Of a DNA stretch of 64,000 nucleotides, positions 42,041 to 54,414 are shown one piece after another. Numbering within the stretch: position 1 is the first letter of the stretch; each line of letters begins with the position of its first letter. The notes under the pieces are model-generated. The model searched no databases and was not told the DNA's origin. It saw nothing but the letters and a program-made list of their open reading frames with translations. The stretch comes from Arthrinium phaeospermum (Eukaryota > Ascomycota > Sordariomycetes > Amphisphaeriales > Apiosporaceae): contig QYRS01000002.1 of NCBI GenBank assembly GCA_006503535.1, positions 1,240,001 to 1,304,000 of the forward strand, in the 5' to 3' direction. The translations under genes were made by a program, and so were the position numbers.

Positions 42041-44896
42041 CTAAGCCCTGTCGTTCTGTGGTGCTGGCCCAGGGCTTACTTGTGATGCCACCTGCCGTCT
42101 GGCCGGATTGATTGACCCGAATCGTCGGCCTGGCCGCATTTCCGGTTGCCCCGGATTCCGTAATGCAGCGTGGCAGCCCCTTTGCAACCGATTCACTCCT
42201 GCCACTGGGTTCACGGGCGGAGGGTTCAAAAATTCGGGCATCACAGGGAATTCAGGTTTCGGTATGAAGGGGGGAGGGTTGTTCAGTAAGTCGAATATTT
42301 CCGGGTCCATTCCCCCTAGGAGAAAAGCGTCGCGAGGCCCTTCTTGACGTGCAGCTCGATTCTGCAGTATATCAGCATTATTGGGATTCATATCTCGCCG
42401 TCGTAACATATGAACCGGAGGGCCTCCATCAGCAGCAGCCGCTACTTGGAAGTCATTATCCAACAGTCTTTGTGCTAGTTCAAGATCACGCCGGAGCCCC
42501 GGTGGAGCCCCAGCGGACACTAGCGGACGGGCTTGGGTTTGCTCACGACCATCCCCCTGAGGTCGTAGAGCCGCTCTAGGGACCTCACTGTTGTGATTGG
42601 CATTCGGTCGATGGCGGTGTTGTGGTGGTCTTCCCAGCTGTGCACGCGCGTTCACGTTGTTTTGATGGGCCGCAGGCACTGGGGCCAAGTCGTGACGTGG
42701 TATCCCGCCTTGATAATCTGCGGGTTGTCGGCCTTGAGGCATTGCTGGCCTGGCAAACGGCGCCTGCTCTGCAAGCCGTGCAAACAGGTCTCTCTTTCTA
42801 TTGTCCAACTGTTTCGCAATTTGTTGTTGCGCTCTTTGCATGGCACGAAAGTGCCCCAGCCGCTGCGGCTGACGGCCGCCATCTTCCTGTTCTATCTGCA
42901 CCTCTTGTCTTGGAGGATTAGCCAGTCTCGCTTGCGCATCCGGCCCTGGGGCATTAGCTTGGCCAGGACGCAGTGGTACGGCATTCACTGGAGGAGGCGC
43001 AAGTGCATTCCCAACCAAGAAGTTCATAGGCCAATGACGGCCGCCTCGCATTTCCTGGTGGTACCGGGGGTCTCTCTCTTTCCGCTTCTTGTCGTCTTCC
43101 TGGACTTGGTTCGAGACTTTGATGTCCAGCGCAGTGTATTCCTGTACACAACCAGTTAGCATTTGCTTCTGTTCTTTCGGCACTAAAATCTACATATGAA
43201 CGAGGATTCGAGGGGACAGCATTCGGAGTAGTCGTGAGAGCTTGCTACTTTGTGTTTGATACAACCGCAAGGCCACTGGGCCCGTACGTACATGATGTGC
43301 CGTCCCACGTAAGGGTTCATTCGGACAGATGGGGTTAAGGAATACTAGAAATTACCAGGTCTGGGTTCTCCTCCTCAACCTTCTTTCTCGTCTCCTCTTG
43401 AGCACGCTGAACTTCGGCTTCATGGCGCTCTTCCGTCGCGTCGAATAGTGGGCATTGACCTTCTTTCCCACCACGAGCAGCATCATTGAAATGGTCGTAA
43501 CCCTTGACAGTTTGGCGGCAGACGTAGCACTGAATCGTCCTGCATCGAGTGCATGTTATCTTGTTGCATCCATCCTGCTTGATAAACGGGTTTTTGCCTA
43601 GAATCTTGTCAGTTTCGGTTGATGTTATGCTGGAAAACCCTTACAAGAATTGCATCTTCGTATCATTGCCTCGCTCATGGCCTCCTCGATGGTATGGCGC
43701 GCTTCGTGTCCTTCTTCGGCGGCAGCTTCGGCGCAAGTTTTAGGGATGTGTGTCACCTTGCGGCATAATCGGCAACTGACAATCTCGCAGTCTGTATTTG
43801 CGCACCGGAATTCCTTGTTCTCTTCAACTGGTGGATATTCCATCGCGAAGGGGCAGAATGGGCAGGTTTCAAGGCTTTCTATGCCTGCCATCTCAAGCAT
43901 CGCTTGCTGCTCGATGCGGTCCAAAGCAACTTGCAATTTCTCGTCAAGAAACGTTTGCCTCTGAGACGCCGAGAAACCAGCTTGGCACCCGTCCATAGAC
44001 ATGCAAGTGAGCTGGTATTTTTGGTAGCCTATCTGGCTCTCTGCTTGTTTCCTCATGCAGGGCCTACAGAACGGATGAGCCTCCTCCCCATCGCACTGCA
44101 CCACGCGGTTGAGGGGCACGTCGTCAAGACAACATCCGCATTCAGCCACCTGTCCGTTCAGGATGGCACTGTCCCTGTTGGCGTTTTCCTCCGCTTCTGC
44201 AGCTGCCTTTGTATCATGCTCTTCCCGAATTCGTCTTGCGGCCACAAACTCTTTCAGGGCCGCCTTTTCGTCAGCGGAGAGGTCCCCGTGGAGCAGTTCG
44301 TCAATGTTTTGCCGGCTATATTTAGCGTCTATTTTGGTCGCTGTCTTCTTTTCGGTCCATCGCGGCGCCGCATTGTCCCAATTCCGTGCTGCTTCTTCCA
44401 TGGTCGTGTAAGTGTGAAAAACGGAAGACCCATGTTCCGCGAGGAGGTTCTTGATCGTATTCTTGGGCACCTTTGGATAGTCCTGTGAGATCAACGTCAC
44501 AGCCATGTCCTTGTACCGAGACGTAGTCATGATTCTGCTGTACTCCGGGTCATGCAATTTTGCTCTGATTGCTGCACTTTCCTCGACGGCGGGAGAAGTG
44601 TTCTCTCCACGTTTCCGTTTCTTGTTGTTCTCACGCTTCGGGTATGGAGTGCCGTTCTCTTGCTGATCAACGATCAAGGCGACAATGACTTCAGCATTGT
44701 GATTGTGCACTTCGGCAAGTCCTGCCAGATGGGTTGGGCAAATGTCCTCAAAGACGCTTAGAACGTGGGACAGGCATGTTTGCTTCTGCTGCATCGAAAC
44801 AATGTTGGAACCTCTAGAAGCATCCTCCGACTCGGAATCGACGAGGTCGATAACTTCTGCCGGGAGCCCCGGCATAGCATCAACGAGGTCGCCCAT
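42041..44896 (-). CDS. RBR-type E3 ubiquitin ligase, RNF216/TRIAD3-like
   Basis: RING-in-between-RING ligase that passes ubiquitin through a catalytic cysteine. Exons 44896-43645, 43597-43356 and 43141-42041 join in phase to 864 residues (introns 47 and 214 bp). The N-terminus has EVIDLVDSESE, a SUMO-interaction-like motif. RING1 spans CGCCLDDVPLNRVVQC to GCQAGFS. The IBR is CPFCPFAMEYPP-FRCANTDCEIVSCRLCRK. RING2, completed only after splicing, reads RRCNSCKNPFIKQDGCNK-ITCTRC-CYVCR; by analogy to RNF216 the catalytic Cys is the one in DGCNK. The C-terminal 370 residues are Pro/Gln/Arg-rich and disordered. The true start may lie upstream: an ATG at 45055 joined by a 48-bp intron (44946-44899) adds a NPWELFG segment in frame. 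The 3' end has a donor-like GTAAGC, so a further exon is possible. Confidence 0.85.
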
Positions 44897-47288
44897 GTCT
44901 GCGACGTTCAAGTCGTTGGCTTTGTGAGCCTCTTAAATCGTCACACGAGTCCCACGATCGCCGAGATCGGCCACGAGCTCAGGAGCGGGACGACACCCAA
45001 ACAGCTCCCACGGATTTGTCTGTATCAGGACGTTAGATGATTGCACAGAGCCCATGCGCCATATGTCAGAGGAAATGAATGTAGCAATGGCGAATGATAC
45101 AGCGGCCGCACTTATGGCCAGCGTACGACCAAGTTCTGGTCTCTCGACCACCGGCTTTCTGCCGAATTGTATGCGCGGCCCAATATTGTTGCTGGTCCAG
45201 AAGCACGACTAGTCGTAAGCCGGGAGATCCAGAATACTATGGACAGGCCAATTCAGTACACAAAAGCAGGGCCAGAGATATTGGTGGCACAATGCCTACT
45301 TATGGGGGCTTGCCAATCGCGGAGAGGCAACAGAGGGGGTGGGTTGTGGAAGGTTTGAACGAGTACCAAATCCAGAGACGCACTGGGCTGGATCGAACGA
45401 TAGTCTCCCCCAAAATCATAGGGCCGCATTGATATGCGCCCTTGTCGACGAAAATAGCGACACCACAATCATGGAGCATTTGATGCCCAAGTGCTTCGAG
45501 TTGCGAAGATAACGGGGGGCATCCAACCATATATGGTACTCGGATAGACCAGACGCATAGAGAGGAGTGCTCAAGAAAACCGGACTTACCAAGAGGTCAG
45601 GAATCGCCAACAGCTGGGTTGGAGTGCAAGTCATCACACTCGGTTCCGGATTGTTGGATGCAAATGCAATAAATGACTGTGCATCGGATCGGACTGGGTT
45701 GGCGCAAGCTTGCGAGAGCGAGTGAATTGAAGTGACGGCGACCAAGTAACAAGTGGTCTGCCAAGGGATGCGTTGCTTGGTGCGCTGAATGTGCGATATT
45801 CTTTTGTCGGGAACCAATTTGAAGGACAAGTTGTGAAGTGAGTGCACCGAAGGCTCCAAAAAGGAAGGGGAGCGGGGAGACAGCAAGGTTGCTAGCCGTG
45901 TTTTGCGTCTACCTACTCTGAGGAACCAGCTGTACAAATGAAAGAAGCTGGGTCTGATTGGGAAACAAGCGAATGGCAACTTGGAGGCCAGGGAAGATGC
46001 GGTCTTGTCTCCCTCGAGCAGTTGCGAGCAGCAGCAGCAGCAGCAGTGTAGGTATTATTGTTGTTTTTGTTGTTGTTGTCGAAGAGACAAACATCCAGAT
46101 GCGGGAAACTGAGAAATCGCAGGTTCCCAAAAGTGAGTGTCGCTGGGCTATCCATAGGATAGGTTGCTTTCCTTTTGCGACAGGCCAAAGTGTAGTCCAC
46201 CTGCAAGGCAAGCCTTTGATGTTACTCGTCGATTCTAGGTTTCTTACCTTCCTCTCCAGTATACATACTCACAGCATGTATCCGTACACCGGGCACACTC
46301 CAGCGCCATCAACCAACCATTTTAATTAAGTACTATGTTCATTCTGCTCCAGGTGTTTGATGGTGAATTGAGTGGACATCAAGCCATACTCGCCAGAATG
46401 GAACATGGAAATGATGAGTGCACAGAATACACAACAGTGGACGCCTACCTCCTACTTTATCTCATTCCCATTCGATTGTATACTCTGTCCATGCTAAGTT
46501 TACCTAAGTAGTTGAAGTTGTTTTTAGCACCGGCTAATTATCAGTAGGACATGTACCCAACTTACGTTAAATTCCCAGCAATATTCGGTGCGAGTACCGT
46601 TCGTTCATGAGCCGCAATAAACCGTTTCAGATTCGTGAGAGTGCCTAAGGACAGGACAAAACCATAGTTGGATCATTCCAAGATGAGTCGAATATCGAGG
46701 ATTGTCGTTGAACAAGATCTTAGGTATAGCACTGAAGTACTGAGGCAAGTACTACCATCCTAGCTGCTTAGGTCTGGTAGTTGGGTAGGAGGTACAGTAG
46801 GCGGGCAGCAAGTTCCCAATGAGGTGACCCAATCCGGTTGAGCTCCCAACTTTAAATAGACTCGGCTAACCCCATGTGGTTATACTGTCGCTGATCTTCT
46901 CCATTCCCGACCTGCTCCCCGCAACTGGGGGCCAGGTAGAATAGCCTATCACCTGTGATCTATCATCCGTCACTTGTAGCGTACAGATAGGTAGCCTCCC
47001 GGTGTTGTTCATCATTTCATTATTACAACATATCACCGCCGCCTTCAAACAGCGCTGGACGAACCAGGCCATGATCCGATCCATTTCAGTGAAACCTGTA
47101 TCTGTAGATGCCCAGGCGTTGGATTTATTCATTCTCTGCTGGCACTTCTTAACCTTGCTAATTCGACATACTGTGAAGACTGCTCTTTAAAGACCTAAAA
47201 ATAGACGTTTTTCAGAAAAAACACATTCCCAAGCGCCCAGGCGGCTCCCTGCCCAATAGGCCCCCCGGCAAGGTTTTCCCGGCAGTGG
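44897..47288. other. upstream region of the RBR gene and intergenic region
   Basis: The first part may contain 5' exons of the RBR gene: a strong donor (TTG|GTAAGT) at 45590/45589 and a CTAAC branch point plus ATACAG acceptor at 45020 are phase-compatible, though the intron would be 570 bp. The rest up to 47288 shows no supported gene. A compound GCA/GTT microsatellite lies near 46028-46080. Confidence 0.4.
46028..46080. repeat. compound GCA/GTT trinucleotide microsatellite
   Basis: About six GCA units, a short interruption, then several GTT/TTG units, in non-coding DNA upstream of the RBR ligase gene. Confidence 0.75.
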
Positions 47289-48461
47289 TTAGTTCCAGCA
47301 ATACTTCTCGTTCGCAACCCATTCAACGTGCTCTCCCTCGCCCTCCCCGAACCACATCATGCTGGGAATGCTGTCAACGTGCCTCTCGACAATTTCCGAC
47401 TCCAGCCCGCAGGCCTCGATCAGCGACGAGATGGTAGCCGTGGGATTCCACAGATCGATCTTGCCCAACTTCCAGTCTTGTGCGTACTCATGAGCCTTGC
47501 TCATCACGGCAGCAAACGACGCGGCAAGTTCCTCGGCGGGGGCCGTTTCGTCTTCAATCACAAGACGAAGAATGTACATCTTGTTCTTGGCCGTCTCCTG
47601 CGGGTTATCGTGGAAATTTCTGACCCATAGCACCCAGACACGTTTTCCATCCGGGCCAGCTACGGCGCCTTTCATCTCTGTGGGACCTCGCTCCTCGAAG
47701 ATGTATTTTGCAATGACATCGTCTCGATAGAGATGCCACCGCATAATGTCGTAGTCGGGAGCGAAGCAGAAATTCGTCTTTCCATCGCTCCGAGGCTTCG
47801 CAAGTTGCTCTCTCATGAGCTTTTCGTCCAAGTCGCAGAACTCTTTGAGGTTGTCGTAGGTAATGGGCCGGGCATGGCGTGCCGCTTCTGCGTCGCCGGC
47901 TACTATCCCTCCAGGGATGGCAAAGGTCACATGTAGGCTTGGGTAAGCCGGCCATCCCTTCTTGGCGTAGAACTGTTTCCCGATGTCGCTCCACAGAGCA
48001 CTGGCTAAGGGTTTCTGCTGCTGGCACCCAGGAGGCTCGGCGCCATCCCGCAGCGTCTTCCCCAGCTCTCTCAGCATTCGGGCCCCGTATCGGTTGCCCC
48101 GGAGCGAGGGATCTGTAAAAACGCTCCCTACCCCGTAGGCGATTCCCTCCTTGATTTGGCCAGCGGCGTTTCCGACGAGGACCCGCTTGCGGATGGTCTC
48201 ACAGCTGGAAAGCACGGTCCGCTTAGACCCCTCCGAAGTGGCTTCCGATGTCAGGATCCAATGCTGCATGCCTCCGTCCTTCGACAGCGGCACTGTCTCC
48301 ATATAAGGTTCTCGGCGGAGGTAGTCATCTTCAGAAAGGGCACCTTTCCACTCCTTTGAGTTCAGCAGCCATGTTGCGTATTTCTCATCCTGGGTTGGAT
48401 GCGTAAGGACCAGGTCAGACGACTCCGCGTCGGGGAGGCCTGTGTGAGGAAGAGAGCCCAT
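47289..48461 (-). CDS. LYC1: lysine acetyltransferase, LYC1-like (GNAT fold)
   Basis: In Yarrowia, LYC1 acetylates free lysine at the epsilon nitrogen as the first step of lysine catabolism. One exon; start taken at the ATG of MGSLPHTGLPD (390 residues); an in-frame ATG at 48548 adds 29 unlikely residues. The N-terminal half has the GNAT core: VLSSCETIRKRVLV, then EGIAYGVGSVFTDPSLRGNRYGARMLRELG, with the acetyl-CoA-binding RGNRYGARM (R/Q-x-x-G-x-G/A pattern), and ALWSDIGKQFYAKKGW. The C-terminal half matches the LYC1-specific domain: CFAPDYDIMRWHLYRDDVIAKYIF, RVWVLWVRNF, LDLWNP-like KIDLWNPTATISSL, and the ending SIPSMMWFGEGEGEHVEWVANEKYCWN. No targeting signal. Family is clear; substrate is by homology. 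Confidence 0.9.
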   Translation of the reverse strand: MGSLPHTGLPDAESSDLVLTHPTQDEKYATWLLNSKEWKGALSEDDYLRREPYMETVPLSKDGGMQHWILTSEATSEGSKRTVLSSCETIRKRVLVGNAAGQIKEGIAYGVGSVFTDPSLRGNRYGARMLRELGKTLRDGAEPPGCQQQKPLASALWSDIGKQFYAKKGWPAYPSLHVTFAIPGGIVAGDAEAARHARPITYDNLKEFCDLDEKLMREQLAKPRSDGKTNFCFAPDYDIMRWHLYRDDVIAKYIFEERGPTEMKGAVAGPDGKRVWVLWVRNFHDNPQETAKNKMYILRLVIEDETAPAEELAASFAAVMSKAHEYAQDWKLGKIDLWNPTATISSLIEACGLESEIVERHVDSIPSMMWFGEGEGEHVEWVANEKYCWN

Positions 48462-49683
48462 TGTGGAATGCTCTTGGGTACGGCCGAGAAAGTGGACTTG
48501 GGGTTTTTTTTTATTAATATTTTCAGAGCTGGACAGCAAGGCTAGCACCTCGTATCAATCTGTAGGCTCGTGATAGTAATACTAGAGGTTCTGAGGATAT
48601 CTAGGTAGGGAAGTAGTGGCAATTTGAAAGCGATCTGGCGGAATTTGAGTGAGACTTAGGTGTTCAGCGGAGGAATGTTGCTGGCGTGGGTGAAAGTGGG
48701 TTCTCGATTCCCTTTTAGTCTTCCCATGTTCGGGAAACATCCCAGTTGTGACTAATGGAATAGAATAGACGTAGGAAAGCGCAGGAAGCGATCGACCAGG
48801 CGCAACGGTGCTCGGCATAACAAGACAGGTCGAGCTTGACGGAATCTACAGTTCTGACTGCGGAATTGAACGGGGGTCCCCAGGCCCAATTGCTTAGCAG
48901 TGTCCTAATCGACGAGGTCGTGCGTGCAGAGCAGTTGCAGGCCAGACCCTCCCTCATTGAATCATACCCTCTTTGCCTTATCTCCTCCCTTCTTCGACAA
49001 GCAATTGAAACATCTAGATATCGATTCATGGCAACTGGTGAACAGTAGCTTCCTCGTGGCGCCCATCCAGGTCTACCGAATGATGTTGAAAACCTGGGGT
49101 TTAGTGCCAACTCGAAAGCCAATGTCGTGGCTGCCCTTGCTTATCTTGAGTCCGGGGTCATATGAACCACATTAGTCTGCGACAGTGATGGGATTAGTGT
49201 GGCCCGGCTCGTCAGCCTCTAACCCAATTATGCAACCACTACGTGTGCGGCATCGTCTTATTGACAAAGAGAAATTCAATCTATCAGCCTCAGTTCCAAG
49301 GTTCGTACAGGTTGTTGGATGATTTAGGTGGACTAGGTTAGGATGGAACGCAGCCGTGGGGCCGATGCCAACCGCCCGGATCTTCGTCTGGGCGATCCAT
49401 CTGACAGCCGAGGTCACGATGCGTTGCTTCTCTACTCACACGCGGCGCCAGCCATCAACTCGATTGGCTTCCGCAGATCAAGTGATGAAGCAGACCGCCT
49501 GCGTGGCCAAAGTCTACTTCACGCTATACAAGTGGCCTCTTGACTAAGAGTCGAATTATCCATCATCTAATCCTACGATGGTAGCTTTCTGCGTAGGAAT
49601 AGAACACTTTCTAGGCTTCCTGTACCCTCTCTCATATCTGATACAGAACGCCTGGAATGTAGAGCGGAATAAGTTCATGTCTC
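48462..49683. other. intergenic region
   Basis: 1.2 kb between the LYC1 start and the CCT1 stop. A poly-T/AT tract lies just upstream of LYC1 (about 48505-48524). No supported gene. Confidence 0.45.
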
Positions 49684-51491
49684 TTAGTGTCCGTGACCAT
49701 CATCCTCTTCTCTCTGTTCCGGGTCCAGCTTGATCAGAGTATCTATCCTCATAACGGCGATGCAAGCCTCGACCGCACTCTTGAGCTGCCGGATCTTGCT
49801 GATGCTGGGCTCCAAAACGCCCGCCTTGATCTCATCCACCACCTTGCCCTTTGCCAAGTCCAGACCGTAGTTCTTGTAGCCCTTCATGCGAGCAATCGTC
49901 TTCTCGTCCTGTGTCGCGTCGCCCTCTTGCGTCCGTTGAGATATGGCGTGCCTTGATCGCAGCTGCGCCACGAGTTCACTGGCATCCTTGGCCGCGTTGA
50001 CAGCCAGGGTCTTGGGAATAACCAGGAGCGACTGTGCAAACTCTCCAATCGCCAGCTGCTCTCTTGATCCAACGGTGCCGGCGTACTCTTCCAGGTAGAT
50101 GTGAAGGGCAGTCTCGACAGCACCGCCTCCGGGAACGATGCTTCCGCTTTCCAGAGTTCGCTTGACAGCGCAGAGGGAATCGTGTACCGAGCGCTCCATT
50201 TCGTCCAGGGTGAATTCGTTGGGTCCGCGAAGCAGGATGGATGCCGATGAGTGTGTCTTGGTACCCTTGACCATGATGCATTCATCGTCCGAGATCCGCT
50301 CTTGTACAACCTCCTCGGCGGAACCAAGGTATGAGGGCTCGAACTTTTCGTCGCCGTTCAAGTCGGACAGGGTGCTAAGCAGAGTCGCGCCGGTGGCCTT
50401 GGCAATCCGTCGCAGATCCTCCTTCTTGCATCGTCTAACAGCCATTGCGCCTCGCTCGATGAACAGCTTCAGCACCATGTCGTCAATTCCCTTGGTCGTG
50501 AGAACCACATTAGCACCGGCCTTGAGGATCATCTCGACTCTCTCGATGACCATGCCGGACTCTCGGGCACGGATCTGCTCCAGCTGTTGCGGGTCATCAA
50601 TGGTAATCTGAACACCCATCTTCATACGCTCCTTCTGTAGGTTCATATCCAGACATGCGATCTTGGCGTCCGTTATCCGCGTGTTCATCGCCTGAGAAGC
50701 CACGGTGCAGTTCAAGGCGTAACCCTTGACCAGGATGGACTCGAGAGAGCTCTTTCCGTGTGCCTTGAGGATGTTGACGGCCTTGACAGGGTATTTAACT
50801 TCATTTTTGTTGTTGGAGGATTTGACGGCCTGCATGGCGTCGACAACCATCTGGGCAAAGAAATCCGAGTCGGCACCGATGATCTTGCTGGACATGGACG
50901 TCTTGGCGATGCTAAGCAAGGACTCCTTCTCCAGCTGCTCGACCTTTATGCTGATATTCTCGTTCATGTACTTGATCGCTTCACGCATGGCCAATCGGTA
51001 GCCTGTGATGATGGTCGTGGGGTGAATCTTGTTCTTCATGAGCTCGTTGCCTCGTCGCAGAAGCTCGGCGGCGATCAAAACCACGGATGTTGTGCCATCT
51101 CCGACCTCCTTATCCTGCTGGTGGGCCAAATCGACGAGAATCTTGCCAGCCGGGTGCTCGACATCTAATAAGCTGAGGATTGTTGCACCGTCGTTGGTCA
51201 CTGTCACGTCCTGTGATATTTGTCAGTACATCTTTTCCAGGCGAGGTAGTTGGCAGCTACTGACACCAATGTCGTCCACCATCATCTTATCCAGACCGCT
51301 GGGACCGAAGGAGCTCTTGACGACATTTGCGATAGCTTGGGTGGCCAAAACTGAGAGAGGCACTGTTAGAACGCATTCCTGGGCAACAGAGCCGGTGTCC
51401 TACCATTCTGATCTCTAATGTCGGCGCCAGAGATTTTCTGGCCCCCTAAGAACAGAGTCCCGTTTCCGGGCTGCTCGAACATAGAAGCCAT
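49684..51491 (-). CDS. CCT1: T-complex protein 1 subunit alpha (cytosolic chaperonin CCT)
   Basis: One of eight subunits of the TRiC/CCT ring that folds actin, tubulin and WD40 proteins in an ATP-driven cycle. Exons 51491-51404, 51350-51265 and 51210-49684 (introns 53 and 54 bp) give 566 residues, the family length. Splicing restores [29 protein letters not shown], the group II chaperonin nucleotide signature; the second donor must be GTCAGT at 51264 to keep phase. Also seen: GDGTTSVVLIAAELL (P-loop-like Asp), ANVVLTTKGIDD in the apical region and VPGGGAVETALHIYLEEYA near the end of the intermediate domain. The sequence KIACLDMNLQKERMKMGVQ and the His-rich C-terminal end (GHGH) favour the alpha subunit over its paralogues. 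Divergent to ProRS. Confidence 0.96.
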
Positions 51492-52036
51492 CTTGTCGGG
51501 TCGATCTCGAACTCTTCCGAATGCGTGCACGGGAACGAGTGAAACGGGAGATTCGAGAGAATTATGGGAATTACGGTGGTCGGTCGGACTGTGTCGTGTT
51601 GGTTGCAGCCAGGTAGTAGCCTAGCTTATCGTCGTTGCTACAGGTATTCGGGGCTGCTAGAGCTTCAATAATTTTGTTTAGGGCGGGCCCGAGATTGATC
51701 CGGGCCGCTTTTGTACCTGTTAATTGCACAATTTGGATTTATCCCGTACTTGCCCCTCCATGAATGGACCCCTCCTTTCAATAGGAACACATTGGACGAC
51801 TATCGAAAACGCGGGGCTGATTTCTGATAAATTTCCCGGGCACTGCCTCCCCTGTTTTCGCGACAGCTACCCGACCGACTGATTGGGCAAGTGACTCAGG
51901 CGGCGAACCGTCTAAGAAATCGGCACCACAGCTTCTAGTCAAGCCATACTTCACAAACAGACGTGGTATAAAATTGCCCAAAGTTGTTCCATTTCCCCTT
52001 ATCTCGACGGCATCCCTTGCCCCCCACGTTGCAATC
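51492..52036. other. divergent promoter region (CCT1/ProRS)
   Basis: A 545-bp bidirectional promoter between two highly expressed translation and folding genes. I could not identify a clear heat-shock element by eye. Confidence 0.45.
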
Positions 52037-53769
52037 ATGGCGGACGCAGCTGCACCCGAGCAGTCGAAGAGCGCGATGAAGAAGGCCGAGAAGGAAGCCA
52101 AGAAGGCGGCCGAGAAGGCTGCCAAGGCAGCAAAGCAAGCAACCTTGCCTGTTGTCGGCGGCAAGAAGACGGATGATATCATTGGTATCACCGTTTCCAA
52201 AGCCGATAACTTCCCTCAATGGTACCAGGAGGTTGTGCTGAAGGCCGAGATGATCGAGTACTATACCGAGATCTCTGGATTCTTCATCATGCGCCCGGCC
52301 ACCATGTACATCTGGAATGTCATCCGCAAGTGGTTCACCGCCGAGATCGAGGCCATGGGTGTCGACGAGACCAACTTCCCTATGTTCTTATCGGCAAAGT
52401 CACTCGAGAAGGAGAAGGACCACGTCGAGGGTTTTGCTCCTGAGCTGGCCTGGGTCACCAAGGCGTAAGTTGCCTCTACTGACCCAAATAATCTGTTTCG
52501 TCCCAGCCGGCTAACCCGCCCGCCCATAGTGGTGACAAGAACCTTGAGGTTCCCGTCGCGGTTCGTCCTACATCGGAAGCCGTCATGTACCCTTACTATT
52601 CCAAGTGGATCCGATCTCACCGCGATTTGCCCTTCAGACTGAACCAGTGGAACTCGGTCGTCCGATGGGAAGCGAAGCAAACCACGCCTTTCCTCCGAGC
52701 GCGCGAATTCCTCTGGCAAGAGGGACACACTGCACACTTGACCGAGCAGCTTGCTGGAGAGGAGGTTCTGCAGATTCTTGAGCTGTACGCTCGAATCTAT
52801 GAAGAAATCCTGGCCGTCCCCGTGGTGCGCGGTAAGAAGACCGAGAACGAGAAGTTTGCCGGTGGATACTACACGACAACCGTCGAAGGATACATCCCGT
52901 CCAATGGTCGTGGCATTCAGGGTGCCACATCCCACTGCTTGGGCCAAAACTTCAGCAAGATGTTTGACATCACCGTGGAAGATCCGGCAGAGAAGGGCAA
53001 GCACATCAATGTGTGGCAAAACTCCTGGGGTCTCTCAACACGTGTGATCGGTGTCATGGTCATGATCCACGGTGACGATAAGGGTCTGGTTCTCCCCCCA
53101 CGAATCGCCAAGATCCAGGCCATCATTGTTCCTGTCGGTATTACGAAGAGCGTCACAGAGGAGGCCAAGGCAGCCCACAGTGCCCAACTTCAGGACATCA
53201 AGAAGACACTTCTGTCCGCTGGTGTACGGACAGACGATGACCAAAGAGAAGGATACACTCCTGCCTGGAAGTTCAATGATTGGGAGCTCAAGGGTGTCCC
53301 TCTGCGTCTTGAGTTCGGTCCCAAGGATGCTGCCAAGGAAGTTGTCAGTTACGCCCGTCGTGACACCGGCGAGAAGGGTACCATCCCCATCGCTGAGATC
53401 GGTACAAAGGTCCCGGAGCTTCTGGATACCATCCAGAAGGACCTTTACACCAAGGCGAAGGCCTCCTTTGACGAGCACCGTATTGTTGTCAAGGAGTGGG
53501 AGAAGGTCATCCCTGCTCTCGATGCCAAGAACGTTGTCCTCATTCCCTTCTGCCAGGGGCCCAAGTGCGAGGACAAGATCAAGGATCTCACAACCAACAA
53601 GCAGGACGAGAGCCCAGATGCCTCTGTTCCTCAGGCGCCTTCCATGGGCATGAAGAGTCTATGCATTCCTTTCGAACAGCCGGAGCAGCTGGCTGAGGGC
53701 ACCAAGTGTCTTAACCCCGAATGCCAGGCTACTGCCCAGAGCTACACCATGTTCGGACGCAGCTACTAA
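52037..53769 (+). CDS. prolyl-tRNA synthetase (eukaryotic/archaeal type)
   Basis: Class IIa synthetase charging tRNA-Pro in the cytosol. Exons 52037-52464 and 52530-53769 (65-bp intron, phase 2) give 555 residues from MADAAAPEQ. Residues 10-35 form a Lys/Ala-rich helix. The class II core starts at FPQWYQEVVLKAEMIEYYTEISGFFIMRPATMYIWN (motif 1). Motif 2 is VPVAVRPTSEAVMYPYYSKWI with FRLNQWNSVVRWEAKQTTPFLRAREFLWQEGHTAH. Motif 3 is LSTRVIGVMVMIHGDDKGLVLPPRIA. The anticodon-binding domain and the C-terminal ProRS zinc-binding domain (FCQGPKCEDKIK through CLNPECQATAQSYTMFGRSY) complete it. There is no N-terminal YbaK-type editing domain. It resembles the ProRS half of animal EPRS as a free-standing enzyme. 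Codon bias is very strong, as expected for high expression. Confidence 0.96.
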
Positions 53770-54414
53770 GCGCTGCAAATGTTCAGTCTTGCCTATCATA
53801 TAACACCTTTACGATCTAAATCGTAGTCGTTCTGACTGAGTGTGGCGCGATGGGGCTTTAAAGGGAAGCGGGTGATGCAGATCTACATCAACCGCGTCCT
53901 TGAACAGGCTTATAGAGAAGAAGAATAAAAAAAAAACCGTATCTAGCTAGAGCTGCAGAATAGGTAGTAGTAAAAATACTATTTCTATCTGGTCCCCACC
54001 ATACTTAGAGAACTTGCTGTCAAATCCAATGCCGGCATCCACGCCATCGGCATCCTAGCATAAACCTACAAACTTCAGCGTCTCATAAGATACAACCCAA
54101 AGACGGACGCTACAACAATGCATTATTAGTCTTGTTCAACACCAAATCACTAAGCATCATCCTGATAATCAATGGGGTGTTAAGTTAAATCTTGAATTGT
54201 CTTTTCATAATGTGGCGTAATGATGCCCTGCTACTAGGCATGAAAGTCATCAATATGGTTCCATTTCATCTCATAGAAGTTCGATATGTGCTTCTCAAAT
54301 TAGGGGAAAGATGAAACAAATCCATTCCATTCATCCAACTCTGTCCAACCACCTTTTCCCTCCATCGTCATGATATTCACGTTACTTGAGTAAGTACATG
54401 CGTGTGTATTAAGC
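53770..54414. other. convergent 3' intergenic region
   Basis: Lies between ProRS and the secreted protein. AT-rich, with a poly-A run near 53927-53936; expected 3' UTRs; no supported coding frame. Confidence 0.5.

Noticed and set aside
45416..45979. 187-codon minus-strand frame upstream of the RBR ligase
   Set aside because: No domain as an independent gene; more likely leader or first-exon sequence of the RBR gene, noted there.
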